Position numbers and translations under genes: made by a program
In this document: positions 16,181-34,189 of the stretch, piece after piece
Numbering within the stretch: the stretch's first letter is position 1
How the letters are laid out: each line of letters starts with the position of its first letter
The notes under the pieces: model-generated
What the model was told of the DNA's origin: nothing
What the model saw: only the letters and a program-made list of their open reading frames with translations
Database searches by the model: none
DNA from: Chaenocephalus aceratus
Taxonomy: Eukaryota; Chordata; Actinopteri; Perciformes; Channichthyidae
DNA: 64,000 nucleotides
Direction: 5' to 3'
Assembly (NCBI GenBank): GCA_023974075.1
Contig: CM043788.1
Coordinates: forward strand, 26,347,480-26,411,479

Positions 16181-18319
16181 TACAAGTCCTTCCGATTCAG
16201 ATTGCATGTGTTCATTTTAATTACAATTTTTACTAAAGTTTTAAGTTTTCAAATTGTTCAATTTTTCGGACCAATGTCTTTTGAGTTATAGGTTTTGTTG
16301 GTCACTACAGCTCGGTCACTAAATTATCAGGCCATTAATAAATGTTATTCTTCACAGCAGACTAAAACTACATCAAATCACCAAAAATACATTTACACCC
16401 CATCTGTTTGACGTCTTAAATCACCCAGTATCTGTCATCAACTCCAGAAAATCTTCCTTGACCTCAATACTTTTCCAAATAATGCATAATTGCTCAGCGG
16501 CATGCATCAGAAGCAGTGGGGGAACAGATCTCAAAGGTTGTTTACTTAAATAAAAGCAAAAAAACACCACACTGACTAACAAAACAAAATATTTTGTTAA
16601 AAGCAAAGTCTCAACATTTCTAAATGTTAACTTAGAGGTAGAGAAGTAAACTGCCCTTCAATTGTCAAGATAACAAATATACATGATCTAGTATGTCTCC
16701 TACCAAAGTGTTTTATTATAGATTCTATCACAAATACATGTATATGGGACATATAATTGGGCCAGGTATGTCCACAGACAGACAGAAATATAGAGAGCAG
16801 TCTCTGTGGGAGTTCTTGATACAGTAGGTGTCTCCAAGAGCACACTTTGCCATAATGGTACACACAGATTCACAAGCTAAAAAATGTTTTAAATGGCCTT
16901 CTTAAATACATTCAAAAAATCTAACAAAAACGAGCAGTTTAAATGGATTTTCCTTTATTTACATAATTTATAATTTAAGTATTTGGATACTAACAATATA
17001 GATTACTGCATGCTACACTGTTAAGTAATTGTGTAAGTATTCAATGTATAATGAAAAGCCTTCAATAAAACAATAAGTTGGCTGTAAAATTGTCCACTGA
17101 GATGGACACGGGCCGGCACAGCAAACGTTTGAATATATGGTTGTAGATAACGGTGCATGTTATCACCGAATACTTCGAATAAGTGACCACCTGGTGCAGA
17201 CACATTAATCATTAGATGAACGGATGACGCAACTCCAAGCTGCAGTCCGGTGGGAAACCACAGCCGGCAGATCTCAAATCTGAATCAGACCAAATTGAAA
17301 TGCAAACATTTTTAAAGCAACATATCCAAATGTTCTCTGGATTCAGTTTCTAGAATGTGAAGATTTACTTATTTTCTTTGGCATTTATTGTTATATGAAT
17401 ATCTTTGAGGATTTTTACGGTTGGCCCTTTTGGTGTAGGAGGAATTCAAAAAGCCTTTTTTCCCAATGTTCCCAGATAACAATAATATTATACAAAACAA
17501 TAATTAAGAACATTTGTTTTTTCATACATTCTTTAGTGCTGAGGTATTCCCATCTTTAGTGGAGGTATTTGGCTAATATGTGTTCAACCATTTGGGTTTT
17601 TGGATCCTCTATGAGATGCAGCTGTTTTTAAAGAACCAATATCTCCATTAAGTTCTCAATTATGGTATATTCGTATTAGCTCATTTGTTACAAATACAGG
17701 ATATTGTAAATACATGCCAGATCTTTTTTGAGGCAATTCAGAAAGTGTCACCATCATAGAGTTTGTGTCACCTCAACGTCCTGCTGAGCCCACATCTCGG
17801 TCACAATTCCTTTTGGATTTTTACCAATTGTTTGTCTTCTTTTATCCTCTATAAAATGTGAATACGAGGTGTTGCTATTTTTTATTTATTTTTTTTAATA
17901 ATGTTTGATAATTTATTAATTATATCACTATTCATCCAGGTATCGGTGCTGGTGACAACAGGAGCCACCTTGTGGTTTGAACTTGGCCTGACTGGTCACA
18001 GTGGGAAGAATGACACACAGTATGACAAAACAATGTGTTTTCATGCAAGCCCAGTTTATTCGCAACAATATTTAAGATAGAACAGGATAACTTAAATCAT
18101 TCTATGGTCTTGTTGTATGTCGAGAGATGGCAAAAAAAAAAGGAGAACAATAATGTAATTGTTTCAAACTAAAGTGTGGTTATACACCAACATGATTTCC
18201 CTGCAACAGAAACAGTCTCCATAATTAAAACTGAACTAAAGAAGCAGAACAACTGAGTGACAGCTGCGGTTAGGTTGAAAATAAACAGCAGTGCACCGAG
18301 TGTAAATTACAGTAAGGAT
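16181..18319. other. Intergenic DNA between convergent gamt and ndufs7
   Basis: AT-rich, with no exon, RNA gene or mobile element recognised. It is bounded on both sides by poly(A) signals of genes reading toward it. Confidence 0.5.
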
Positions 18320-18325
18320 TTTATT
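18320..18325 (-). terminator. ndufs7: Poly(A) signal of ndufs7
   Basis: AATAAA on the minus strand (TTTATT on plus), about 100 bp past the ndufs7 stop codon. Another candidate lies near 18054. Confidence 0.5.
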
Positions 18326-18426
18326 GAAGTTAGTTCCTGTAGCTCTACATGGAGGAGGAGCCGCGCTCCAAATGAAACCAGAAATACACCATTTACATAC
18401 CAGATACAGAGACACATATTACACAT

Positions 18427-23395
<4,969 letters not shown>

Positions 23396-23470
23396 CTTTG
23401 GGATTCTGATTACGTCAGACTGCTTCCTGTATGAGCTCGAGCTACAGAGGGCGCTGCTGTAACAATGACA
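23396..23470 (-). promoter_or_regulatory. ndufs7: Probable ndufs7 core promoter
   Basis: Directly upstream of the start codon the minus strand carries a CRE/ATF-like TGACGTAA and an ETS-like CAGGAAG core within about 50 bp, with no TATA box. Such sites are usual in promoters of nuclear-encoded respiratory genes. The transcription start is not determined. Confidence 0.3.
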
Positions 23471-24676
23471 ACCAGTTTATCTAACCGGGTCATAAGGTTT
23501 CAGAGCATTACGAGAAATATAGTTAATTTAAGGTTAACCTTTTGTATTCTTTATTTTAAGGGAAATATGGTGGTCATATCTAACCAGTAAATGTAAAGAA
23601 TATTGACACAATACAATGGCAGAATAAACCTTTACAAATCAATCACCAAGTGTTGGCAATTGTAGGTTGGCTGACACACTGACTACTACTGACTTGTGGC
23701 AATGTGACTTTTTAAAGTATGATGATGAACATTATGTAAAGATATACATTACAATTTAAACTAAACCGTAAAAATGTAGTATTGTCACTGAATATTTTAT
23801 GGATTATTTTTGATCTTAATAAGTGTCTCTACAGAGGTGCAGAGGCATAAAGTGGCTAAACTGTTGGCCAATGATTTATGTGAAACATATTTAATAGCCC
23901 TTATCAACTCTAAATTATGTAACACATAATAATCTGAACTGACAATTTGCCTTTTAGGGAAGAGCTGTTTTACTTCCTGGAGGGTAATATGTGAACAAAT
24001 CATTCTCATGAACGGTGCTTATTCTACATCATTTACAAATTAAGTTATTAAGTTAGTCTTTTAAACAACTGGCTCTGTGTTTTCATTTTAGAGGTAAGGA
24101 CTAGACGGTGACCCATATAATCAAATGGAGCAGCTTTGCTCATGGTAGAGCTGCTTTAATGTGTTGTCAAAACAAACACATTTATTTAAGTACACATATA
24201 TCTATAATATACAGACATGTCAGACAGAAAAAAATGAGTGATGAATAAACCCTACATTACTTAAAACAACTGTTTTTGTTATAGGTTTTTAAAAAACAGA
24301 CATTTTGTTGACATGAGTGTACTGTCCCTTTATTTAATGGTATTTATTGTTTAACTTTATATCGTTTCTCTACTGTTAACTTTTTATTCTAGTTTCATCC
24401 ATTTTGCACATTTAACCAAATTAATTTCACACAAGGAAAAACATTTATGTTTCACCTTTTTTGTGCCTTTTTCAAAGAAAAGAGTGAGAAAAATCTCACA
24501 AGTAAATGAATTGAAATACATTAATAAATTAAATGTGGACAAGTTTCAACAGTAATGTGTGTAGAGAGTGCTTTTGGGTCGGGTACTTTAAGAGACATTT
24601 AAAAAAGACTTCAGACTTAAATAATAAATCTGACCTGTATGAAAGAAACATTAACATTTGTTATAAGGAAGTAAAA
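23471..24676. other. Intergenic AT-rich DNA upstream of ndufs7
   Basis: No exon, RNA gene or mobile element recognised. Confidence 0.45.
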
Positions 24677-24820
24677 ATGGACGCACAGGAAAATACAAAT
24701 CATAAGTGCAGAAAGACACTGAAGACACTGTCAGCACTGAGTTTGTTAAAGAAAACGTTTCAGTCGGCCGTGGACCTTCTGTGTATGGGAATTAAACCCT
24801 TTCTTTCATTACGTTGGTAA
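24677..24820 (+). other. Unrecognised 47-codon open frame, good start context
   Basis: The frame starts at AAAATGG (purine at -3, G at +4) and reads MDAQENTNHKCRKTLKTLSA, ending SLRW before TAA. The stop overlaps a possible splice donor (TTG|GTAAAA). A second open stretch at 24971-25140 has a T-rich acceptor and a possible donor (AAA|GTAAGC), but joining the two at these sites breaks the frame. I do not recognise either product and do not claim a gene. Confidence 0.12.
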
Positions 24821-25199
24821 AAGCAAATCGATAGCTTTTGAGGCTGACGAATGTTATATGAATTGCCTTTAATTAAAGTAAAGTAAAGCTTTTTCATTTT
24901 CTATTCACTCAATGCTGAAAAGTAAGAGAGTGCAGCCGTCTTTAGAATCGTGTTTTTGTTTTGGCCTTAGTCTATGGCATAAACTTAGCGAGTGGCATCA
25001 GCAGCAGTGAGAGCCAGCAGGGTGGAGAAGATGGAGAGCAACCAGAGAACATCGAGAGCATGTTATCACATAATGACAGCCCAGCAAAGAAAACACACTG
25101 CTGTGTCTCCAGGAATAGCTGCTCAGTCAAACTGGTCAAAGTAAGCGAGGGAATTGAAAACCGTCGGGAAAAGATTAAAAGACGTTTTTACAAATGGCT

Positions 25200-25205
25200 T
25201 TTATT
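25200..25205 (-). terminator. Possible poly(A) signal of the tmem79-like gene
   Basis: Minus-strand AATAAA about 510 bp past the stop codon at 25715. No nearer canonical signal was noticed. Confidence 0.3.
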
Positions 25206-25714
25206 CTGTCTTCATCATGTACAAACTATTTGGACAAGTTAAAATAATAATAAAGTCTAACAATAGCAGTTGCTTTTGCCTGTGATTTGTTAGGTCAAAC
25301 CAAATTCAGCCATATAAAAAGCAGGGCTTTTAAGTACTTGGAGTTCAAAACATTAAATATAGGCACTGGAATTGCTTAAAAGGACAAAAGTTTTAAGACA
25401 ACAGCATTGTTCAAAGGCATCCTCCGCCACTAGCAGGGAAAGAGCGTTTGCATTTCAGATAATAAGCATGAATCCACATTAACAAAATCCTGTATAGGAG
25501 GAGCAAAAATACAAGTTAAGCTGTCACAGACTGGGAGGTTATAGTGGCGCTGTGTGGTGCTGTGCTGAGTTGCAGACCACAGGAATGGCCTATTTTAGGA
25601 AAAGATCTCCTCCTCTGAAAGAAGAAAGCACAGCTCGACTCCTCACCGAGCGTCCAGGATGTCTGTGGGTAGGATGTCTGGTTTGCCACTCGGGCTCTGT
25701 GATATCTCCCCTGA

Positions 25715-28700
25715 CTAGGGAGAGGGGGTGACCTGATTATAGAGGACGTCCTGAGAGACAAAAAGTGGCTCTTTGAGATTTAGGGTGTACATGAGGAACA
25801 GATTGAGAGCCACCATGGCGAGGAGTGGGAAGAAGGTCAGGCCTGATCCGAAGCCTCTCCAGGAGCTGCACGCGTTCAGGCTGACCCAGTAAACCAGCCT
25901 GTAGAGGATTAAACAAGACACAGGAAACTAGATCAAGTTCAAACTTCACTGATAAAAAATCACAACCGCCCTGACAGTGTTTCATTGAGCATGATTACTA
26001 AAGCCTGGCTCACTTCAGCAGAAATGTCTATATCCAGAAATCATGACCCAGTAACTTCAGTTAATCCACAGATCTGGTTGTGATCAGTTTCATTTTGCAA
26101 CTATTTTCTTTCTACCAAACTGAACGTGCCAACCATCACAGAAGAAAGCGGCTTATGCTCATTAGTTTGCAGGCTTCGGTTAGTAGAAGGAAAATAGTCC
26201 CTACATGAAACTGCTCACAACAATCTATGGATATCTTTTTATTAACTGCTGGTTCATGATTTCCGGAGAGAGACATTGTTGAGTTTTTCACACCAAGAAA
26301 AGTGTAATTCCAAAATTAAATAGCACTACAGTTGGAGGAAAAATATGTAGTTTTAATCTGGGGTTAGATGCCCCTTTAAGTAACAGTTTCAACACAAAGA
26401 TCCCCCTGGGGTCCCCCTTTGAGCCTCACCTCCCAAAGATGAAAATGGCGACCAGAATGGGCACCAACTTCAGCTGGTCTTGAGGCAGCAAAGCGGCCAT
26501 AACGACGAGGTTGAGGACGTAGAGGAGTAACTGTTCCAAAGACGCCGTGACAAACCGCTGGTGCAGAGCCCGTCCTCTGGGAAACGTCTCCTGCAGACTG
26601 AAGGAGGCTGTGCAGAACTGGCACACTGCACCCGTCAGCATCGCTGCCAGGGACGAAAGAGCAATGAGTCAGTTAGCATCTTGAACCAACGCCATTTTTA
26701 CAAAAACAACTCCTAGCTGCACTTAATTTCCTCTGACAGCATTAGCTGCTTTGTCATTATAACATCTTAATTTGAATACAGCAACTGCCGGCAGAATAGC
26801 CTGCATGCAAATCCTCCTCAGTGAAACCAACTTGACAAATGGGTGAGAGGGAAATGACCTGGAGAGGATTTGGTCTGGATGTTTTTTGCCACCTGCCCTC
26901 TGGTTTCTGGAAACCCCGGTTGGAAAGTGATTAAAATATTCTGAAACAATTAGGCCACAGCTTAGGAGAGGAAAGAAGCAGCCAGCCTCTTATTGTAGTT
27001 TCCATTTAAAGCTGTGTGCAGGGGAAAGAAATTATGCTTCTCTGCAGAGGCCCGGGGAGACGTCTGCTGCACTGAGGTTGGAAGCACATGAAATTAAGGG
27101 GGACAGGAGACATTGAAGCATTCCGAGACGAGGCGGCCAGACAAAACAAATCCTCTCTTAATCTTTATCTCTCATTTGTACCGATCACATGGCTGTTTTT
27201 TCAATGTTAGTGTGCTGGTGTGTGAAGCGTACCTAGCAGGATGGGGATGGCGGCCACCACGCAGCAGCAGAAGGTGAACACGATGCGGCTGGCTATGTCG
27301 GGGCAATCTGGGGCTCTAATGGGGACGTAAAAATAGAGTGCATAGAGGATCCCGGCTGCACACAGAAGAGAGGCCAGGACTGAGAAGAATGCAGGAACTC
27401 GGCCGCTCTCACAGCATTTACACTGGCAGCAGCGGCAGCAGCACTGTCCCCGATCTGAAGCCTCCTCTGCGGCCTCGCAAGTCTCTCCTGGCCCCTCTGA
27501 GCTCCACACTGCCAGCTCAACACTCTCTGGCGGGGGGCCTATCAGAGGTTGACCTTCATCGACAGTGCAGTCAAGATTGGTGGATTCTGGGCTCCATCTC
27601 GGTGTGTCTGTACCATTGGGAATGTCTCCCTGAGAGGCCGGGGTTGGAAAGCTGATGCAGTTTTCCGTGGCAGCGTCCAAATTGTGTGCTGTGATGATGG
27701 GACTGGAAAGATTTTGATCCAGCTCCCCCTCCTCCTGCTGATCGGCTCCTGGATCCTCTGGGTGGTCGCCATCGGGAAGCTGGTGTCCGGGAGCAGAGCC
27801 TGTGCAAAGCAGAGCAGATTTTAATACACAATCCTAATCCTAATCCATAAAATAAAATGATAAAATAAGATATGACTTGTTCTCATGCAGTAGTATTGCA
27901 TACAGCTGCATTCAACGTCAAACAATCTGTAGCCAGAGGCAGACTAAAACATTACAAGAACAAACAATACAATAAGAAGATATATAAAACAATATTGCCT
28001 TGTAAGATTAAAACCATACAAACAAAGGCATTATATAACACGTACTGAGAGCATTTAGCTGCAGACTCACACTAATCAATCACTCCCTTACTGCTTGTCG
28101 ACCCTGGGTCTCAAGTAACATTTTGGATGGCAGGATTAACCTATTAGGAGGCCCCGGGCCAAAACTGCTGTTGGGCCCCTATTGAGCTGCCCTGCCCCCG
28201 TCCGCACTTCCTCCACGTTCCCACAGTTACATTGGACACAAAAACCAACCAGTAGTCCTGCTGAAACATGATCACTAGTTTTTGTGTCAACTAGTTAACC
28301 ATTTTAACATAAACCATTTAAGAGTATGCATCACATAAAGACTATCAGGTAAAGTGAAGCAAGAGCCCTATATCTGAAAAATGACAGAGCATTTAAGCAC
28401 CTCTGGGCAGTAAATGGTTTTATTGAATGTGTTTTTATGTTTAGAGGCCTCAAATAAGGTCTGTGGTTTACACAAATTGAAGAGATTTCCATATTTTTTT
28501 CCATGACATATGTCAGTAAATACCCCACTTGAATTATGAAGCTTTCATGTCTTCAAAAATAGGATTGGTAACAAGTGGTTAAATCATACCACTAAACGTT
28601 GACACGCGGAGTCCACATTTAGTTTAGTGGTGGTTGTGAAGTCATGTGGCCGTGGTGTAGTTCGTTTTTAGCCATACAGTAACTTTCTACTTGAGGTAAT

Positions 28701-30114
28701 TGTATTCACACTTTAAACATGGTTAACAGATTATATAAAAATATTATTCTGCCAAAGAAATGTGTACGTTTTTATAAACAACAGAGCTTATTATTGCTAT
28801 CTTGTTAAATTGATGAATAGTTATTTTTAGCTTTGAATGATTACAATCATATTATATATAACCAAGTTTAGTTTAGTTTACATCAAGAAATTCACAGCAA
28901 ATTGCAGAAAGTAGAATTGTGGACATCTACAGACGGTCACTCATCCTTTAAAAGGGTGTTTTCATTGTTGCAATAGGCAATTGTGTTGACGTCTTTTAAA
29001 CATCAGAATATTTTTCCCTGGTTCAGGGGTTGCACACATTTCACATAAAGATCTCATCTCTCATCTCCTGTCTGTTTTGACTTAAGAGCAAAACAAAAAC
29101 ATTTCATTGTGTCATGCACAAGCCCAGTCCACATGGACTTCATGAGACACCACAACTGCTGTTGCAGTGGGGAAATGTCGAAAAACAACATGAAACAGAC
29201 AAAGCACTTTGTCTCATGTCTGGAGATGGACAAATAGTATTTGCTCCACCAAAAAAGGCTCCTTTCCTAAAACACAACTGCCGGTTTTGTTGTGTCTGTT
29301 TTAATGTTTCAGAGAAGAACTCGAAGAAGGACAAGTTAGAATGTCCTAGAATACTGAGTTATGAAACAGGAAGTCTTTAATCTCAACTAACAAAGCCCTT
29401 TCTCTTCATGTTGCCTGTTTCTAAAGCAAATGGTAATGTACCTGAGTGAGACTGTATCTGGACCCAACTTACTACTGATTATAAGGAGACAAGACATTAA
29501 GAAACGTTTTTCAAACCTCAGTGCTTTGTTATGACATCACCAGCAAAATAAACACATAATGATATGTCAACCTGTATGGACATTTGAATTGCAAGGCATT
29601 AATGTTGATTTTGTCCAGAGCTCCTGCAGGTAGTGTTACACATCTGCTCAATCTTAGAAACTGCTTTTATTGTGCGATGCTTATTATCTGCTGCCCTGCT
29701 TTAATCAGCCCTGATTCTCAACTCTCTTTGCTTTCAGTCTGGACTCAAACTCCACTTCAGCCTCTGCTAATTTGCTCTGGCTTTCCCTCAAATCCTGCAG
29801 CTCTGTGGACAGACGGAGAAAAGAGGCTCTAATAACTCACTCCTCGGCCGATCGGTTGCTGGTGGCTGTTCAAGGGAGTGCTGGGAGCCGGAGACGGAGT
29901 GGGAGGACGAGTGCAGCTCCTCCACCGAGGATTCTGGGCTGTCTGACACCGGCGCCAGAGAGATCTGCGTGTCCAGGTCCAGGAAGGGGGAGAAGGAGAG
30001 CCGGGTGGGGTCTATGTCCTGGAGCTGGTTGATGATGTCACTGATGGACTCCTTCATGCTGTCCAGCTCCTTCACGTTCTGCCCGTTAGTGGCCTGAGGC
30101 CCTGAGGTGCTCAT
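25715..30114 (-). CDS. tmem79: Transmembrane protein 79-like (4 coding exons)
   Basis: Coding exons in transcript order are 29841-30114, 27233-27799, 26430-26643 and 25715-25898, totalling 1239 nt and 412 aa; human TMEM79 (mattrin) is 394 aa. The first ~210 residues are acidic, Ser/Pro-rich and probably disordered. A Cys cluster, QCCCRCCQCKCC, sits at 210-221 just before membrane segment 1 (about 226-252). Further hydrophobic segments follow at about 264-290, 318-335, 340-361 and 368-392. Matches to the TMEM79 core include LPQDQLKLVPIL, the RLVYW junction and RGFGSGLTFFPLL. Mammalian TMEM79 acts in the secretory/lysosomal system and skin barrier; the fish role is inference. The start ATG lies 11 bp inside its exon after a CTCAG acceptor, so at least one upstream non-coding exon exists. 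Which teleost paralogue this is cannot be decided here. Confidence 0.85.
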
Positions 30115-30125
30115 AGTCACACAGC

Positions 30126-33100
30126 CTGAGAGGAGGAGGGCCAGACACAAAAACAAGACCAGAAACCGTTAAAAACACAAAACCAGGGACACACAGGGTC
30201 GTAAAACCTGCTCCATTTTCTTCAAAGTGTTGGAGAGTCGGAAGTGGTGCATGCCTTTTAAAAAACACCCATTTATCTTTTATTAGATTCACTATTCACT
30301 TTCTTTTAAGCAGCAAGTTCAAAGTGCCTTTCAAAATATTACAAAAAACAAAAATGTTTAAGAGAGGAGAGTTGTTTTTAGATATTATCTTTTTATATTT
30401 TATTTGTTCCCCTTTCTTATACCTGTGAAGCTCTTTATAGCTTCTGCTTTAAAAACCTTCAGTTCACCAAAGGCCTTCTAAATTAGACAGTATGGGTCCT
30501 TAAAACTCAAAGACTGTTGGGACTTTATGTGGAGTGATGTCAAACTGGTCATGTGGGAAAGGGGCTTTTTTTTGGTGAATAAAGGAAATCACCGTTGATA
30601 TCTTTGTGGATGGTTATAGAATATCAGCACCGATAGCTAGTCAGTATCTTACTCTTGAACGTCACGCTGCTTGTGCATGTTTGAACTGTTTTATGACATT
30701 TTGGCTCAATATTCTGTTTTATTATTTTTCATGCTTTTGCTATTAGTTTTGTTCGTTTGTTTTTGTCTTTTAAAACCGGGCCCCACGTCTTATAACTTAA
30801 TGCTGAAGTCACTTTTGATTGATTCCTTTTGAGGATTGATACATTGATCTTAACAGTGATATCGCTTCAACTGGAATTAAATGGCTGAAATCAGTGTTTC
30901 TAACATCTTGGATATGAACTTACATGGAACTATATCATAAAGCAATATTTCAGCACCATACTTCCCAATCTGTAAGGCCTCTGACCCTGTATGTCAGGTT
31001 ATGACCTCGGTGTGGTCATGTGGTTTTGAGCCTTGCTCTTTGTCTTCCAGGATTTTTAGGGATAAAAATGTCATGTTGAATATTTGTTTAGGGAAAGGTA
31101 GGTGTGTCCAAAATGTAAATTGAGAGATGTTTAAAGGAAGTAACCATATGTAACTACTCACATGTAAATAGCAAACTAAGAAAAAAGGAATACATGAGTT
31201 TCTGTAATATAAACTATCGTTTTTTAAGGCATTAAATTGTTCCTTCTGTCAATCCCCTGATCACCCCATGACTCATTCTGACAGACCTTCGTACAGAGAG
31301 TTTCAACATTAAGGAACAGGAAAGATGCTGGTCTTTGGGTATATGAAAGGTGTTATTTAAATGCAAGTAATTATAATTATTATTAAGATGCCCTAAATTC
31401 AGCGGAAAACATTTGGGTTTTGGGTGAGATGTGAATAACCCATCACCCACTGCATCTACAGTGTTATAGAAGTGATGCCCCTTCATTTTGTACACTGTTT
31501 ACAGACCATGGGGGAACGTTCTCCATCAGAAAAACCAATGAGTATAGCCTTTCGGTAATTTCTTACAAAAAAACTTAATTCGCTCAAAAGTAAGCTACAA
31601 ACAAATGATATACGCGTCTGACAAATGACTGTATAATAAACCATGCGCCTTTGTCGGTCTGCCGTTATTTGGAACTGCATGCTCCCTTTCAGAGGTTTTC
31701 ATTAACATCTGCAGATTCAGTTTGGAGCGTTTTCTTCTGGATGTTTTTGGCGCACATCCAACAGTGGCGCAGAATGTGCACGCACAATCTTCGGCATGGG
31801 ACCTTTCTCCAAATAAATGGGCACGATACCATAGAGCGCACATAACTCATTGGGCTTTAATGTCGGAGAGGAGTACATCTCGCTGGTTATCAGCGCTGGC
31901 GTGGATGTGGAAACGCGCGTAGGGGGCAATGTGATTTACTGCCCGTAGAAAAAAAAAAACACGTTTCTCCCGCTGCTGGGTAACTCTCTTTAACAAAATG
32001 TGTTTACAATTTCTCATACACACAAGTAAAGTCTGGACTGGTTTTGAAGAGGCTGCAGGAAATGCCCAATTTGGTGATATATAAGTCTGCATGAATGTGC
32101 GCGTAAAGGACACAGTTTTTCTCAAATAGCAGCAGCGCTGAAACCTTATATTAAGTGGCCATTTAGCAGCAATTACAGCAGTTAAAGTCGGATTTCGGGC
32201 ACAAATGTGAATGAATACAACTCCATGAAATGCCTTCCAAGCGGGGTATTCTACTAGAAGCATGCGGCATATAAATGGACTTACTTTTGTAGGAGGTTGC
32301 CGAGTATTTGGTGAGTTTATTCTTCTGGCAGAAAAAAAAAACCTCTCCGTCCTTCTCTGCCTTTCTTCCCTCCCCCTCCGTTTGCTTTTTGTCTTCCAGG
32401 ATCCTGAACTTCTGAATCAAATTTCAGGTCGGACAAAATACTAGCATTTTCCTCCGCCCACAATAGTTTTTTTTCTTTCCTGGGTACCATGTCGAACACC
32501 ATATGGAGCAAATAAAGCCCGAAGGAGAAGGAGGAGGGGGAGGCACCATCTCTCAGTTTACCTCCAAATTCAACACTAACAATCACATCATCACAAAAAC
32601 GAGTTTAACTAAACAGGACAGTAAACATTAACTCTCAAACTAAAGCTCAGTGATCCTTGTATTTTCCTACGTGTACTAGTGTAATGACGTTACAGCACCA
32701 CTGTGTGTTGTCCTTTATTTATTACAACACCATAATGAGCTACAAGCTGTTCACAAGGAATTTATAATTCCACATTTGCAGCCTGTGGATTCAATTAATG
32801 ATCAATAGTGTCTTTAATACTTAGTTTATATGGATATAATTGCCCTTTGTTTTTACAATGACTCGATTGGCTCTGAAATTATTATTTGATCGACATATTT
32901 CTCATCACCAGCATTTCAAAAAGCACTTAATTGCTTAAGTAAGATATTGCATTTTTAAAAGCATAAATTTGAAGCATACATATTTGCTGTTTTTAAGCCT
33001 CTAAAATGGGAAGCTTTTCTGTTTAATATCATGTTTTGAAATAGCAACTGAAAAAAATACCAGACCTTTGGTGTCCCGAGGCTTCCTTTTTCGTTAGATT

Positions 33101-33817
33101 GTATAGTCTAAAGGAATTAATTGTTCTTAAGTATTTCTATATCACTATAATATAGCAAATCTGTTGAATAATTAATTAATTTAAAAAACAAAAACGTATT
33201 ATGCTGTTTTTAAGGAGTCGTCATTGCTGCAGCAAATAACATTAGATCCATGTCTTCTTTGAAAAGTAAGAAAGTGAATATTATAGTATTTCTGTATTAC
33301 CACAACCTTAAGCTGCAAAGTGATGACACCTGATTCCCACATCTCTGCCAATTGCTTTCCTGAACCCGACACTGGTGGCTCTTTCCTGCTGCACAGGAAG
33401 TGAAGGGTTGTATTTGTTCAGCAACAGGAACCACATTAGAACTACTGCTCAGAAACACAGCTGAAACACTGAGTTATGATAAACCCAAAATAAAATACCT
33501 GACATGAGTTTCTGACAAACCAGCAGAGGATGTATACCGGGTTCAGGCTGTCCTGTGGAATATGTATTATTTCATAATATTAACAGTGACAGGATGACTC
33601 AGAAATGTGACTTCATTCTGATTAATCAGTTAACTCACTGAAAAATATTCACAGCTGTCCATTTTAACATCTTCCTCCTCCTCCTCTTCATCATCATCAT
33701 CATTGGGAAGCAGCTCTCATGACAAACTTTAGAATGAAATCAAATATTATTTCACAGAACTGAAACAGATTAAACACATCATCCTGGAAGTGAAGCAAGT
33801 GTGAGTGACAGGACAAC
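30126..33817. other. 5' flank of tmem79-like gene and intergenic DNA
   Basis: An untranslated first exon and promoter of the tmem79-like gene should lie here, but I cannot place them. The stretch 31600-32500 is less AT-rich and contains several CpGs, so it is a candidate. A 138-codon open frame on the minus strand (31847-32263) shows no family resemblance. Confidence 0.35.
33672..33704. repeat. Compound (CTC)n/(ATC)n microsatellite
   Basis: TCCTCCTCCTCCTCTTCATC followed by repeated ATC units, about 33 bp, beyond the 3' end of the ctdspl3-like gene. Confidence 0.8.
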
Positions 33818-33965
33818 TTTATTTTCATTGCATACAAAAGCATATCTAAAATATACAGAGATAACAGCAGTTGATTAGATATATCATTAATAAATAAGAA
33901 AATCACAACTACAAAAATCATATTTCAATGTTTTTTTTAAATAATACACAAACACTGGGCAGCAG

Positions 33966-33971
33966 TTTATT
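33966..33971 (-). terminator. Possible poly(A) signal of the ctdspl3-like gene
   Basis: Minus-strand AATAAA about 220 bp past the stop codon. A second candidate lies at 33818-33823. Confidence 0.35.
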
Positions 33972-34161
33972 GCCCTGTGGAATGTGTCATGGAGACACAA
34001 AGTTTTGGTGTTGAACAACCAGCAGCATGTTTGAAATACCGATCCGTCGTCTTTTAAAGACATCAGGTCAGCCACAAAAGGTTAGCTAGTTCCAACTGCT
34101 TTTAGCCAAAGCATAAGAAAGAAAACACAAGCTGTGAAAGTCACATCAACTCGTTCAGTGT

Positions 34162-34182
34162 GGGGGGGGGGGGGGGGGGGGG
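34162..34182. repeat. 21-base homopolymer (C21 in the mRNA) just after a stop codon
   Basis: Twenty-one consecutive G on the plus strand, which is C21 in the ctdspl3-like transcript, begins 7 nt after its TAA. Confidence 0.9.
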
Positions 34183-34189
34183 AGTCTTG

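Noticed and set aside
27338..27831. Other-frame and plus-strand open frames over 27.2-27.8 kb
   Set aside because: Overlap the large tmem79-like exon, whose frame joins its neighbours in phase and matches the family.
28120..28200. GGCCCCGGGCC-rich block resembling the inner edge of the 1.5-2.8 kb hAT element
   Set aside because: Similarity is short and composition-driven; no termini found.
31847..32263. 138-codon minus-strand open frame
   Set aside because: No family resemblance, no splice context and no conserved motif; chance frame in the 5' flank of the tmem79-like gene.
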